Assembly (NCBI GenBank): GCA_963764215.1
Contig: CAVXRS010000005.1
Coordinates: forward strand, 496,001-560,000
DNA from: JAFDWI01 sp963764215
GTDB lineage: Bacteria; Actinomycetota; Acidimicrobiia; Acidimicrobiales; Iamiaceae
DNA length: 64,000 nucleotides
Direction: 5' to 3'
The stretch's first letter is position 1. Each line of letters opens with the position of its first letter. The notes under the pieces are model-generated. The model was not told the DNA's origin and made no database searches. It was given only the letters and a program-made list of their open reading frames with translations. Both the position numbers and the translations under genes were made by a program. Below, in pieces: positions 9,441-20,598 of this stretch.

Positions 9441-10979
9441 ATGACCGATGACGTGCCACCGATCCGACTGGGTGATCTGCTCCGCTCGATCCTCACCAGT
9501 CGGGTCTACGAAGTCGCCCAGGAGACGCCACTCGATGCCGCGCCGCGCCTCTCGGCGCGTCTCGGCGCTTCGGTGTCCTTCAAACGTGAGGATCTCCAGA
9601 GCGTCTTCAGTTTCAAGATCCGTGGCGCACACAATCGCATCGCCCATTTGAGCCAGGCCGAGCGTGAAGTGGGTGTCATCACCGCCAGCGCCGGCAACCA
9701 CGCCCAGGGCGTCGCGGCATCCGCTCAGCATCTGGGGATCCGTGCCCTGATCGTGATGCCCGATACGACGCCGTCGATCAAGGTCGATGCCGTACGTGCC
9801 CTGGGGGCCGAGGTGGTCCTGGCCGGCGACAACTACAGCGATGCGAAAGAGGTCTGTGACGAACTCACCGCGTCGAGTGGCATGACGTTCATCCATCCCT
9901 TCGACGATCCGTTGGTGGTGGCCGGCCAGGGGACGATCGCCGATGAGATCGTACGTCGGGCCACCGACGGCCTCGACGTGGTGTTCGTGCCCGTCGGTGG
10001 CGGTGGCCTCATCGGCGGAATCGGTGCGTACCTCAAGTCGGTGGTGCCGACGGTGCGGGTCGTCGGCGTCGAATCGACCGAAGCCGATGCGATGGCCCGG
10101 TCACTGGCGGCCGGGCGACCGATCGAGTTGGACGATGTGGGGATCTTCGCCGACGGGGTGGCAGTTCGTCGGGTGGGGGATTACACGTTCGCGCTGGCCC
10201 GCGAGTTCGTGGACGAGATGGTGACCGTCTCCAACGGCGACATCTCGGGGGCGATCAAGGACGTCTTCGACGACACCCGGTCGATCGTGGAGCCGGCAGG
10301 GGCACTGTCGGTCGCGGGCATGAAGCGCTGGGCCGAGGGCCACGACGTCGCGGGTCGGCACCTCGTCGCCGTGCTCAGCGGAGCGAACATGAACTTCGAC
10401 CGGCTGCGGTTCGTGGCCGAACAGGCCGAAGTCGGCGAGAACCGCGAGGCCCTGTTCGCCGTGACGATTCCGGAGCGCAAGGGTGCATTCCGTGACTTCT
10501 GTGCCACGTTGGGCAAACGGGTGGTCACCGAGTTCAACTACCGGCTGAACGGTCGGGACTCGGCCGAGATCTTCGTCGGGGTCACGACGGCGTCGCGTGC
10601 CGATGCCGAGTCGGTGGCCGAGTCGCTGCGGGCCGCGGGGTACGCCACGGTCGACCTGTCCGAGAACGAGGTCGCCAAGCTGCATGTGCGGCACATGGTC
10701 GGCGGTCGGGCGACCGACGTGGCGGACGAGGTGGTCTACCGGTTCGAGTTCCCCGAACGGGCCGGGGCGCTCATGACGTTCCTGGCGACCCTGGGCGGTC
10801 GGTGGAACATCAGCCTGTTCCACTATCGCAACCACGGCGCGGACGTGGGCCAGGTGCTGGCCGGATTCGAGGTGCCACCGGCCGACCGGGCGGAGTTCCA
10901 CTCGTTCCTCGAGACGCTCGACTACCGGGCGGGCAACGAGATGGACAATCCGGCCTATGAACGCTTCCTGATGCCCTAG
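9441..10979 (+). CDS. ilvA: Threonine dehydratase, biosynthetic
   Basis: 512 residues, the length of E. coli IlvA. It deaminates threonine to 2-oxobutanoate, the first step of isoleucine synthesis. The PLP lysine is in FSFKIRGAHN, the phosphate-binding loop is PVGGGGLIGG, and the C-terminal 170 residues hold two ACT-like regulatory domains (ALFAVTIPERKGAF and VYRFEFPERAGAL). These mark the feedback-regulated biosynthetic form rather than the short catabolic one. It stands alone, far from the hom-thrC genes at 45-47.7 kb that supply its substrate. Confidence 0.95.
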   Translation: MTDDVPPIRLGDLLRSILTSRVYEVAQETPLDAAPRLSARLGASVSFKREDLQSVFSFKIRGAHNRIAHLSQAEREVGVITASAGNHAQGVAASAQHLGIRALIVMPDTTPSIKVDAVRALGAEVVLAGDNYSDAKEVCDELTASSGMTFIHPFDDPLVVAGQGTIADEIVRRATDGLDVVFVPVGGGGLIGGIGAYLKSVVPTVRVVGVESTEADAMARSLAAGRPIELDDVGIFADGVAVRRVGDYTFALAREFVDEMVTVSNGDISGAIKDVFDDTRSIVEPAGALSVAGMKRWAEGHDVAGRHLVAVLSGANMNFDRLRFVAEQAEVGENREALFAVTIPERKGAFRDFCATLGKRVVTEFNYRLNGRDSAEIFVGVTTASRADAESVAESLRAAGYATVDLSENEVAKLHVRHMVGGRATDVADEVVYRFEFPERAGALMTFLATLGGRWNISLFHYRNHGADVGQVLAGFEVPPADRAEFHSFLETLDYRAGNEMDNPAYERFLMP

Positions 10980-11027
10980 CCGAGGCGTGGGCCCGGTCCC
11001 TTCGGCATGCCGGCGATTTGACCGCCC

Positions 11028-11042
11028 GATAATAACCGTTAT
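11028..11042 (+). promoter_or_regulatory. Promoter -10 with overlapping palindromic operator
   Basis: GATAAT (11028-11033) is a good -10 element. It overlaps a perfect inverted repeat, ATAAC-C-GTTAT (11032-11042), 9 bp before the TetR start codon. This is the usual place for an autorepressor site and suggests that the TetR protein controls itself and the diiron gene behind it. Confidence 0.5.
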
Positions 11043-11051
11043 CATGGAGCC

Positions 11052-11733
11052 ATGGCCCTGTTGGACGAGTCGCCTGTCACCGATTCTCCGTTCGAGGACG
11101 AGTTCGATGCCACCACCGACGAGCTGGGCGAACGACTGCTCGCCGCCGCTGCCGAGGTGTTCGCAGAACGGGGCTACGACAAAGCGGGCGTCGCCGAGAT
11201 CGCACGACGCGCCGGGGTGACCACCGGGGCCATCTACGCCCGCTATCCGGGCAAGGCGGAACTGCTGGTCGAAGCGATCGACCCGCATGCCGGCGACGAA
11301 CTGGAACAGCTCTTCGCCGATCATCGCTTCCAGGGGCGCATGGAGGACATCCTCCTCGCAGCCGGGTCGGGCCTGGTGGATTCGGGCGACGACGAGGGCA
11401 CGACCGCGCTGCTGCTCGAAGCCTTCGTCGCGGCGCGACGGAACCCGGAGGTCGCCCGGGTCATGCGGAACCGGGTCCAGGAGCGGACGCGCCCGACTCA
11501 CCGAGATCGTCGAGGCGGCCAAGGCCGACGGGGGGATCGACCCGACCATCGACACCGACTCGCTGGTCCTCTTCTGCCACGCACTCGGCTTCGGCTTTCT
11601 CTGTGTCGACGCCCTCGACCTCGACGTGCCCGACCAGGCGCCATGGAGCGCCCTGCTGGTCCGCCTGGTGTCCACGCTCGGCGAACCGACGAACGAATCA
11701 TCTACAGCACCATCACCGCAAAGGGGAATCTGA
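11052..11733 (+). CDS. TetR-family regulator (frame broken)
   Basis: 226 residues after one extra G near 11485 is removed. The N-terminal HTH is typical (AAAEVFAERGYDKAGVAEIA, then GVTTGAIYARYPGKAELL). The C-terminal ligand-binding half continues in the next frame (LTEIVEAAKADGGID). The stop is 3 bp before the diiron protein gene, so the two form an operon, and the palindrome at 11032 is its probable operator. The ligand is unknown. Confidence 0.8.
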
Positions 11734-11736
11734 ATC

Positions 11737-12877
11737 ATGTCCGTGACCGACCACGACCCGACCCTGCAGGAAATCGACGACATCCTGGCAATCGCCACCG
11801 AAGACACCGACGAAGCGATTCACACGGTCGAGGACAATGCCGACGCCATCTTCACCTGGGACTACGAGAAGGGTGCGCGACCCCGCCTGAACAAGCTGTA
11901 CGAAAAGGCGAAGCGCTCACAGTGGAACGGCGAGACCGATCTCGATTGGTCGATCGATGTCGACCAGGAAAAGCTCGCCCGCGAGCAGGGCCCCATGGGG
12001 GAAGACGTGTTCGGCATGCTTGGGCATCGATCTCACCGGCACCCCGATGGCCAAGTGGTCCGAGGATGACTGGGTGACCTTTCAGATCGAGTCGCAGAAC
12101 TGGAGTCTGTCGCCAGTTCATGCACGGCGAGCAGGGGGCGCTCGTGTGCACGGCGAAGATCGTCGAGACCGTGCCCTGGATCGACGCCAAGTACTACGCG
12201 GCGACCCAGGTGATGGACGAGGCCCGCCACGTCGAGGTGTTCGCCAAGTACCTCGAGGACAAGATGAACGGGCACTACCCGATCAATTTCCATCTCCGTG
12301 CGCTGCTGGACGACATCATCAACGACTCGCGTTGGGACATGACCTACCTCGGGATGCAGATCATGGTCGAAGGGCTGGCCCTGGCGGCGTTCGGCATGGC
12401 CTACCAGACCACGACCGAGCCGCTGTTCAAGCAGTTGCTCAAGTACGTGATGGCCGGATGAGGCCCGTCACGTGGCCTTCGGGGTGCTCAGCCTCAAGGA
12501 GTTCTACGAAGGGCTCAGTGACGCCGAGTTGGCCGACCGTCAGGAATTCGCCTTCGACGCCGCGGTCCGCATGCGTGACCGGTTCCTCCAGCAGGAGGTC
12601 TGGGAGCGACTCGGGGTGGATCCCAAACAGCGCGATCAAGGTGTTCAACGTGGGCGACAAGAACGAGGACCCGTTCCAGCAGTTGCTGTTCTCCAAGATC
12701 GTTCCGAACTGCTCCAAGCTCGGCCTGCTCGATGCCAACGGCGGTTGGTTGCGCAAGCGATTCGACACCCTCGGGGTGACCCAGTTCGAGCACAACGCCG
12801 ACACCGGTGAGGAGTACCTCGAATTCGACGTTTCGGCCGACATCGCCGAGCGTCGGGCCCGCGCCAAAGCGGGCTGA
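11737..12877 (+). CDS. Ferritin-like diiron protein (frame broken)
   Basis: Reconstructed length is 378 residues after four extra bases are removed (near 12020, 12113, 12456 and 12625). It has a four-helix diiron pattern: Glu in FMHGEQGAL, EARH in MDEARHVEVF, Glu in MVEGLALAAF, then a second EARH in DEARHVAFG. This matches ferritin-like oxidases/oxygenases of the R2 or AurF type, which activate oxygen at two irons. The substrate is not known. Co-transcription with the TetR gene 3 bp upstream suggests induction by a small molecule. The number of frame breaks makes this the least reliable sequence of the region. Confidence 0.7.
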
Positions 12878-13010
12878 CCCGCCCGGACCGCCCGACCCCT
12901 CTGGCCCGCCCGCCCCGGCATTCGGAGGGGGAGGTGCGGTCCGCGTTCGTGTTGGAGGTCGCGTTCGCGTTGGTGGTCGCGGTCGGGACCGTGATCGCGA
13001 TCGGGGAGCG

Positions 13011-13619
13011 TCAGTGCGCCGGTTCGTCCTCGGGGGGGAGGAATTCGAGACGGAGATCGCCGAGGCGGACCAGCGTCGCGGCGATCCACCCGCCCATGGC
13101 CGCGAAATGCTCATCGAGGACGGATCCGTCGGTGAGGGTCGCTTCGTCGAGCTCGTAGGTGCCTTCATAGGACACCTCGATCGCGTATTCGGCGTTGTCC
13201 AGGTCCTCGTCGTAGACGGTTTCGACACTCGGGCCGGCGCGTTCGAGACGGCTCTCGCCCATGGCCGCACTCTGCTGCGGGAGTGCCCCGAGCACCTGAC
13301 CGAGATCGGGTGGGTCGGCCAGGCGTTGGATGCGCAGGATGATCTCGATCTCGATGCGGGGCGGATCGTCGAGTGTCTCGCCGATGTACCAACTTCGATA
13401 CGCCGACTGCGACCAGGTCGGCCACGCGAGGGTGAGGTCGGCCCGGGCTCTCGGCGGCGCTCCTTCGCCCGGAAGGGCATAGGACGTCTCCCAGGTGAGA
13501 TCGCCGAGCAGCACGTCGGCCTGGAGGCGTTCCTCGAATGCCTGGCGTTCGAGGAACGCTCCTTCCACGGCATCGCGCAGCGCGCCGATCGCGTCGGTGA
13601 ACACATGGTCGAGCATCAT
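13011..13619 (-). CDS. Protein of unknown function
   Basis: 202 residues, start ATG 13619 (MMLDHVF). It is soluble and acidic, with no signal peptide or membrane segment. The sequence alternates predicted helix and strand (EIEIILRIQRLADPP, AEYAIEVSYEGTYEL). I do not recognise a family. It is convergent with the diiron gene, with 133 bp between them in which I see nothing, and it starts 24 bp from the oppositely oriented tRNA-Pro. Confidence 0.6.
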   Translation of the reverse strand: MMLDHVFTDAIGALRDAVEGAFLERQAFEERLQADVLLGDLTWETSYALPGEGAPPRARADLTLAWPTWSQSAYRSWYIGETLDDPPRIEIEIILRIQRLADPPDLGQVLGALPQQSAAMGESRLERAGPSVETVYDEDLDNAEYAIEVSYEGTYELDEATLTDGSVLDEHFAAMGGWIAATLVRLGDLRLEFLPPEDEPAH

Positions 13620-13642
13620 CCTGCACGCTAGCGTTGGGCCTT

Positions 13643-13720
13643 CGGGCCGTAGCGCAGCTTGGTCAGCGTGCCTGCTTTGGGAGCAGGAGGTCGCGGGTTC
13701 GAATCCCGCCGGCCCGACCA
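13643..13720 (+). tRNA. tRNA-Pro (TGG)
   Basis: Full cloverleaf. The acceptor arms CGGGCCG and CGGCCCG pair perfectly. The anticodon stem CCTGC/GCAGG encloses the loop TTTGGGA with TGG at 13678-13680. The T-arm GCGGGTTCGAATCCCGC is standard. The 3' CCA is encoded. Confidence 0.95.
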
Positions 13721-13741
13721 ACAAGGTTCGGACACCGTCGA

Positions 13742-16636
13742 TCAGAGTTGGCGATCGAGCGCGTTGGTCATCTGTACCCGCGAGTGCACGCCGAGCTTCG
13801 TGTAGATGTTCCCGAGGTGATAGCTCACCGTCTTCACGGACACCACCAGCTCGGCCGCCACCTGTCGATTGGTCATACCCTGGGCGACCAGGCGCGCGAC
13901 ACGGATTTCGTGAGGGGTGAGCAACTTCGAATCCAAGCGTTCTGTTTCCGGTTGCGCTCCACAAAGCGTCAGCTCGGCCATCACATCGTCGAGATACGGT
14001 GTCGCTCCCAGCGCCATGAAGGCGGATTGCGCACGATGCAACTCCGACGTCGCCCGGGCTTGTTCATCGACCTTGCGAAGCACGTGGCCATGCAACGCAT
14101 CGAAGCGTGCTTTTTCGAAGGGGTGATCCGACATGGTCTCGGCCAAGTCCGCGGCCACCTCCAGGACGGTCAGCGCTGCCGCCGGATCGCTTACAGCCAG
14201 TATCCGTGCCCGCTCCCGCTCGATCGCGACCTGGACGACCGTCAGCCGTCGGTCACGGGCGACCGGTTCCACGACGTCCAAGATCCGGGTTGCCCGATCT
14301 GGGGCGCCCGAAACCGTGAGCGCTTCGGCCAGCACGGGTTGCCAAGGTTGCACGCCGGGTTCACGAACGCCGTCGAGTTGGACCATTTCCCACATCGGTG
14401 TCAATGCGGTGATCACACCATCAGGGTCACGTTGGGCCTGGGCCAACCGAGCCTGGGCGATGGCTGTCCACAACCGGTTGGGCGTGTCGGCTGTCGAGAT
14501 GATCGCTTCCACCGCAGCCGCGACGTGGTCGGCTGCCGCGGCGAAGTCACCACGACCTGAGTGAGGGAACGACGCTGCCGCGTGCAGCATCGGCAGCGCC
14601 CAGGTGTTCCCGAGGTCACGCGCGTTGTCCGCAGCATCCTCGGCGGTCACGATGGCCTGGTCCCAATCGCCCAGCCGATAGGCGGCATCTGCCAGAAACT
14701 GTGATGCGAACAGGTTGGCATGAATCGGCCCCCGCCGTCTGGTGGTCTCGACCACCATCGTCAGATCGGCCCGCGCCTCGGCGACATCGCCATTCCACAG
14801 CCGCATCAGGCTGCGACCCGAAATCTGATCGAGTTCTACCGGGGTCGGCGCTCCGGTCGGTTCGACCAGTCCGGCCATGACCTCCAACGCTTCGGCTGCA
14901 CGACCCTGGATACCAGTTGCGAGTGCCCACATCGCCGTGAGGTCATTTTGGACACCGGCATCGGTCGAAGCGTAGAGAGATGCTTTCTCCAACCACTCCA
15001 GGGCCTCGCCGCCGCGGCCTCCGACGATCGCCGTTCGGGCGGATTCGCCACAGATTCGGGATGCGAGCTCGGGCTGGGTGTCCACGTCGACGAGCTCCCA
15101 CGCATCTTCGAATCTGGTCTGGGCCTCGAGCCAGTACGCGGCCAGGCCTCTCAGCCGGCCCAGCGCGTATTCCTTCAGCGCGGAGCGGTCGAAATTGCCG
15201 ATCGATTCTTCCGCGGCCCCCAGCATCGACATGTCTCCCTCCAATGCCAGACAGTCGACCATCCCCAACGTGGCGCGTTCCATCGGTCCCGAGCCCGGTT
15301 CGGAGAGGGACGCGGCGATTCGGAACCGCTCTGCCGCGGTGGCCCACGAGCCGGTTGCTGCGTCGATTTCAGCCTGGGCAGCGATGTCGGCAGCCAATGC
15401 AGCATCGATCGCAACAGTGGCCGCGACTCGATGGTCGAGCGAGCTGGCGGAGTCGGTCACCTCCAACAGATCGGCGGCGACACGGTGGAGCTCGCTGCGG
15501 CGCGCTCGGCCCATCGTGTGGAAGACGACCGAACGGGTCAGCGGGTGGACGAAATCCAACCGGTCGGATGATTCCGAACTCAGGATTTTCGCATCGATCG
15601 CCTGGTCGAGCGCGGCCCCGGGCTCGGTCAGATCTGCCAATCGGGACGCGGTCGTGAGCGGTGTACCGTCGCCCAGAATCGCCGTAGCCTCGATCAGCGC
15701 CGTTGCCGGGGCATCACAAACGTCGAGACGGGCCCGCACCAGATCGGCGTAGGTGGCCGGTGCCCGGAGTGGACGTGTCGAGTCGTTGATTTCCTCGGAG
15801 GACAGTTCACTCAGAAGCGCGGTCACGTGCAGTGGACTGCCTCCGCTGTACTCCACGAGCCGGGCGATTCCCGCCCGGCTGAGTGGCCCGATCCCCAATC
15901 TGCGACGCCAGTCGCCCCACATCTTCCATCCCCAGCGGCGCCAAGTCCACGCGGACAGCGACATCGTTCAGCAACCGATCCAACGAAACCGGCAGTCGGC
16001 CGAGACCGGCGGGGTCACAGCACAGCACGCTGAACACCGGCGCCCGCCAAAGCCGCCGGAGGGCGAACACGAGGGCACGTATCGACTGTGGATCGGCCCA
16101 CTGCAAATCATCGACCGCGATGACCAGCCCGTTGGTGCCCAATTCGTCGAACATTTCCAGTAGTGCCGCACCAACCCGAAGGGGGTCCAGGTCTTCCCCG
16201 ATCCCGTGGCCGAGCGTCGACAATGTCGATCTGGAGGGGATGTCGATTCCAGCGCAGGAGCTGGCCCAGGACGCCGAAATCGATGGACCTCTCGTCTTCC
16301 TCACAGGCCGCTTGCAACACCACCGAGCCGGAAACGTTGGCCAGAAAATGCTGCAACAGCGGCGGACTTGCCGAATCCGTCGGGTCCGCTGACGAGCGCA
16401 ATAGCACGCTCACCGCCGAGTGCGACCTTCGTCCAGAGGGCCTCGAGCTCGCCGAATGCGCCTTCTCGTCCGACCAGGTGTCGGCGGCTCGATTGCTTCG
16501 AGCCCGATGGATCTGCCAGCTGATCGATGGACGCTTCACCAAAAAGGTCCGCTGCGGGATCAGGTGACGGTATGTCGTCGATCGGTCCTGGTCGTTCGTC
16601 CATTCGCCCATTCTTGGTGCCACGTTGCCGGGTCAT
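13742..16636 (-). CDS. LuxR-family ATPase regulator, LAL type (frame broken)
   Basis: About 963 residues after three extra bases (near 15894, 16255 and 16362) are removed. The N-terminus is an AAA ATPase with Walker A GPDGFGKSA and Walker B VIAVDDLQWAD. A long tetratricopeptide-like helical middle follows. The C-terminus is a GerE/LuxR helix-turn-helix (LTPHEIRVARLVAQGMTNRQ, VSVKTVSYHLGNIYTKLGV). This is the architecture of large ATP-binding LuxR activators such as MalT. ATG 16636 is chosen (weak AAAGG upstream); ATG 16603 is possible. It lies 108 bp downstream of the NHL protein gene, and two LuxR-type palindromes lie upstream of nearby minus-strand genes, so it is the likely local activator. 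Confidence 0.85.
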
Positions 16637-16744
16637 GGACCTTTCGGACCACAACAGCTTCAGGTGGGACCGAGAGATCCCCAACGGGCATCATGCCACG
16701 CGGACCGGGTGCGGGCCGACTGGTTGCGCGTGTGGCGGGGACGT

Positions 16745-19700
16745 TCAGAGTGTGGCGTCGATGTCGGTGGTTTCTTGTCCGGCGGTGATGGTCACTGGTG
16801 GGGCGGTGGCTTGGGAGGTTGCCCCACCGTTCCAGATCGAGGGCAATTGGCCCGATGCGCAGCTTGGCGCGAAGGCGATGGTGTAGCCGGCTCCGCCTGG
16901 GGCGAGGCCGGTGATCAGGTAATGGCCGCTGGAGTCTGCAGTGGCGCTGCCGCCGATGTAGACGCCGTCATCGGCGTAGTAGGCGTATGCGCACGCGCCG
17001 GGGACGGGCTGGGCTGAGGTGTTGGTGATCGTGCCCGAGATCGAACCCGACACGGGCACCCCCACCGTCGCCCAGGTGCCATCTTGACGACCCGATGGGC
17101 TCAACGCGGTCGCATTCGACGGACGGGCCGCCACCGCGGTTGCCCCGTCACCGGTGTCGGAGGAGAAATCGATCCAGGCGACCGGATGCGCACCGGTCGG
17201 GTCGACCACCGCGAGCTGGATCGGCTTGTTGGTGTTCACGAAGTACGCGTAGCCGCCGTTTGCGTTCGTGCAGGTTGCGTTGATCGCTGATGAAGCCAAT
17301 GTCGAGGTCGCCGTATCCCAGATGTAGGCGTAGAGACATTCGTTGGCCAACCCGTTGCCCGTGGTCCCGTCGCTGATCTGGCCTGCGAGCTCGTTCGATC
17401 CCAACTTCGGGCCGACCGACAGGTTCTTGAGACCTGCAGCGCTCAGGTGCAATGCGACGGTGGCGGCGGCCCGTTTGGTGAGCAGTCCACTGCCGCTCAA
17501 CCATTGGGTCGGGATCAGACCCGCCGGGTCGACGAACGCGATGTCGTAGTCGCCTGGAGTGTATCCGGGCAGCGAGAACACCCCCGAGGCGTTCGTGCAC
17601 GTACCAATACCCGCGTAGGCACCTTGGAAGTGGTACAGGTAGGCACACATGTGCCGGGTCGGATCCCCGGCTGGGAAGTCCACCGTGCCGGTCACCGCGT
17701 CGGCCGGTTCGGTCATGTCAACCGTGCCGGTCACGTTGCCCGAGCCGTCGATCACCACCGGAGTGGACGAGCCCTGATCCGCCGCCCCACCCCACCAGGT
17801 CGTCTGCCGCATCGCCGCCGAATCGACGAACTGCAATGTGTACGTGCCTTGGGCGACATGGTCCATCGAGATGTTGCCCTCGGCATCGCTACACGACGTG
17901 CGCAGCTCTGCCGACCCGTCCCACAGATTCGCACACACATTTGCCAACGGCGATCCGCTGTCCGGATCATTCACCGACACGTAGATCCCATCCAATGTGG
18001 CTGCGACCATCGGCAACGACTGCGCAGATGCCGCGCTCGTACCGATCGAGTTCGTCGCGGTCACCGTGAACGTATACGAGATCCCATCGCTCAACCCCTC
18101 CACCACGCACGACGTCGACGACGCCGACGTACAGCCCAACCCACCCGGCTGCGCGGCCACCTGATAGGTCGTGATCGGCGAACCACCATCGTACGCCGGC
18201 GCAGTCCAAGAAACTTTCGCCTTCCCGCCAAACGGCGCCGCCGTCACATTCGTCGGCGCACCCGGTAGGGCGGGAGCACCCACCTCACGGATGCGATTGT
18301 TGACGAGATCGGCGATGAACGAATCCCCAGCACCGTCAACCGCCACACCCGTGGGATGGTACGAGTTGCGCGGCTGTCGCCGCACCGCCGTCACCCGAAA
18401 AGGCCGGGGTGCGATCGCCCGCGACCGTGGAAATGTTCCCGGCCGTGTCGACCATACGTATCCGATTGTTGTAGGTGTCGGCGATGAACACCTCTCCGGC
18501 CCCATCAACCGCCACTCCCTCAGGATTTTCGAGTTGCGCAGCGGTTGCCGCACCACCGTCACCACCAAAGCCGTAGGCGCCATCGCCCGCGACCGTGGAA
18601 ATGTTCCCGGCCGTGTCGACCATACGTATCCGAAAGTTGTTGGTGTCGGCGATCACCACGTCCCCCGCCGCGTCAACCGCCACACCCGTGGGATGGTTGA
18701 GTTCGCGCGGCTGTCGCCGCACCGCCGTCACCCGAAAAGGCCGGGGTGCCGTCGCCCGCGACCGTGGAAATGTTCCCGGCCGTGTCGACCATACGTATCC
18801 GATAGTTGTCGGTGTCGGCGATCACCACGTCCCCCGCCGCGTCAACCGCCACACCCGTGGGATGGTCAGAGTTGCGCGGCTGTCGCCGCACCGCCGTCAC
18901 CTGAAAAGGCCGGGGTGCCATCACCCGCGACCGTGGAAATGTTCCCGGCGGTGTCCACCATACGTATCCGATTGTTGTCTCTGTCTGCGATGAACAAATT
19001 CCCAGCTCCGTCAACCGCCACACCCGTGGGATGGTCGAGTTGCGCGGCGGTCGCCGCACCACCGTCACCACTAGAGCCCTGCGCGCCGTCACCCGCAATC
19101 GTCGAAATGTTCCCGGCCGTGTCGACCATACGTATCCGATTGTTGTAGGTGTCGGCGATCACCACGTTCCCCGGCCGCGTCAACCGCCACACCCGTGGGT
19201 CCGGAAACTCGCGGCGGTCGCCGGGCCGCCATCGCCGATCGCGGAGAAGCCGGTGTCGGAGCCGCCGCCGGCGATCGTGGAGATCACTCCAGACGTATCC
19301 ACCTCACGCACCCGCTGGGTCACGGAGTCCACGATGGCCACACGCCCTGAAACTCCAACCGCCACCTGTAGGGGGAAAGAAAGGCGCGCGGCCGTCGCGG
19401 GGCCACCGTCACCTGAAAAGCCTCCCAAGCCGTTCCCGGCAACTGTGGAGATGCTCTCGGACGTGTCCACCATACGTATCCGATAGTTGTAGGTATCCGC
19501 GATGAACACGTCGCCTGACGCATCGACCGCCACACCAAACGGCGAGTCGAGCTCGGCGGTTGTCGCCAGAGCACCATCACCCGAGAATCCAGCCGTACCA
19601 GTTCCGGCGATCGTCGAGATATAGCCGCCGGCGTTCACCTCACGGACCCGATTGTTGTAGGTGTCGGCGATGAACACCTCCCCGGCCCCATCGACGGCCA

Positions 19701-20436
19701 CTCCCGCAGGATTTTCGAGTTGCGCAGCGGTTGCCGCACCACCGTCACCACCAAAACCGTAGGTGCCATCGCCCGCGACCGTGGAAATGTTCCCGGCGGT
19801 GTCGACCATACGTATCCGATTGTTGAAGGTGTCGGCGATCACCACGTCCCCCGCCGCGTCAACCGCCACATCCGATGGCTGGTCGAGTTGCGCGGCCGTC
19901 GCCGCACCACCGTCACCCGAAAAGGCCGGGGTGCCATCGCCCGCGACCGTGGAAATGTTCCCGGCCGTGTCGACCATTCGTATCCGATTGTTGTCTCTGT
20001 CTGCGATGAACAGATCCCCAGCTCCGTCAACCGCCACACCCGTGGGATAGTCGAGTTGCGCGGCCGTCGCCGCGCCACCATCACCCGCAAAGCCCGAGCT
20101 GCCATCACCGGCGACCACAGTCAGGGTTCGATGATCCGCCGACAATTTGCGCACCACGTTGCTCGTCCAGTCTGAGAAGTAGAGGTTTCCTTGGGCGTCG
20201 ACCGCCACCCCTTCCGGACTGGCCGACAGACCCGCCGGATTGACGCCGTGGGCGACGGGTACCGTGCCCCCACCTGCAACCGTTTCGATATTGCCCGGCG
20301 GCGGTGTCGTCGCGCCCACCACCGGTGCCAAGTTCACCCCCACGACCGACGAAGCCAGCACCGCTGTGGCCGCGGCCATCGCCCCGACCCGACCCCGCAG
20401 GCCCCTGCCCGATTGGCTCCCAAAACGCTTTGTCAT
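16745..20436 (-). CDS. Large secreted NHL/Fn3 surface protein (frame broken)
   Basis: About 1228 residues after five extra bases (near 18360, 18703, 18868, 19170 and 19198) are removed. It begins with a signal peptide (ALA-rich, ending VVGATTP). About twelve NHL-type repeats of 56 residues follow (HPTGVAVDGAGDLFIAD, NNRIRMVDTAGNISTVAGDG), which would form beta-propellers. Next come one Fn3 domain (PGAPTNVTAAPFGGKAKVSW) and at least four carboxypeptidase-regulatory-like domains with paired cysteines. No LPxTG or final membrane helix is seen, so it is probably released or bound non-covalently. ATG 20436 puts the start 128 nt from the LuxR-type box; ATG 20448 is possible. Confidence 0.8.
18290..20200 (-). 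repeat. NHL-coding tandem repeat array
   Basis: About eleven to twelve in-frame units of roughly 168 bp (56 codons). Several are almost identical at DNA level, for example the recurring GTGTCGACCATACGTATCC on the plus strand. The five frame breaks of the NHL gene all lie inside this array. Such near-identity points to recent duplication or gene conversion, and it also makes assembly collapse possible. Confidence 0.75.
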
Positions 20437-20564
20437 CGTGCCGTGCATGGTCGCTCGATTCCCGTCCGAAGATCTCGTTGCATCGTCGCTGGGTCGTCGG
20501 AGCGAGCATGCACCCCGAAAACCATTCGCTCGTCGGAGCGTGCCACAGCCTGGTGAAAAGCGCC

Positions 20565-20580
20565 CTAGGCAAATGCCCAG
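20565..20580 (-). promoter_or_regulatory. LuxR-type palindromic operator (NHL gene)
   Basis: Plus-strand CTAGGCAAATGCCCAG. The arms CTAGG and CCCAG are separated by six bases. With the flanking GCGCC on its left it matches the copy at 24286-24307 at all but two positions. It fits the layout of the CTVGGGAWWTCCCBAG site bound by PimM-type LuxR regulators. It lies 128 nt upstream of ATG 20436 in the otherwise empty 150-bp gap before wecB. Confidence 0.55.
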
Positions 20581-20598
20581 TTCTTCCCCGATTTCTTG

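Noticed and set aside
11052..12877. Programmed frameshifting or pseudogenes in the TetR and diiron genes.
   Set aside because: Five +1 breaks in 1.8 kb with the same duplicated-base type as in unrelated genes, no slippery site plus structure pattern, and full motif conservation across each break favour sequence errors.
18290..20200. Regular repeats that could suggest a CRISPR array.
   Set aside because: The 168-bp period is a multiple of three, the units code for NHL repeats and there are no unique spacers.
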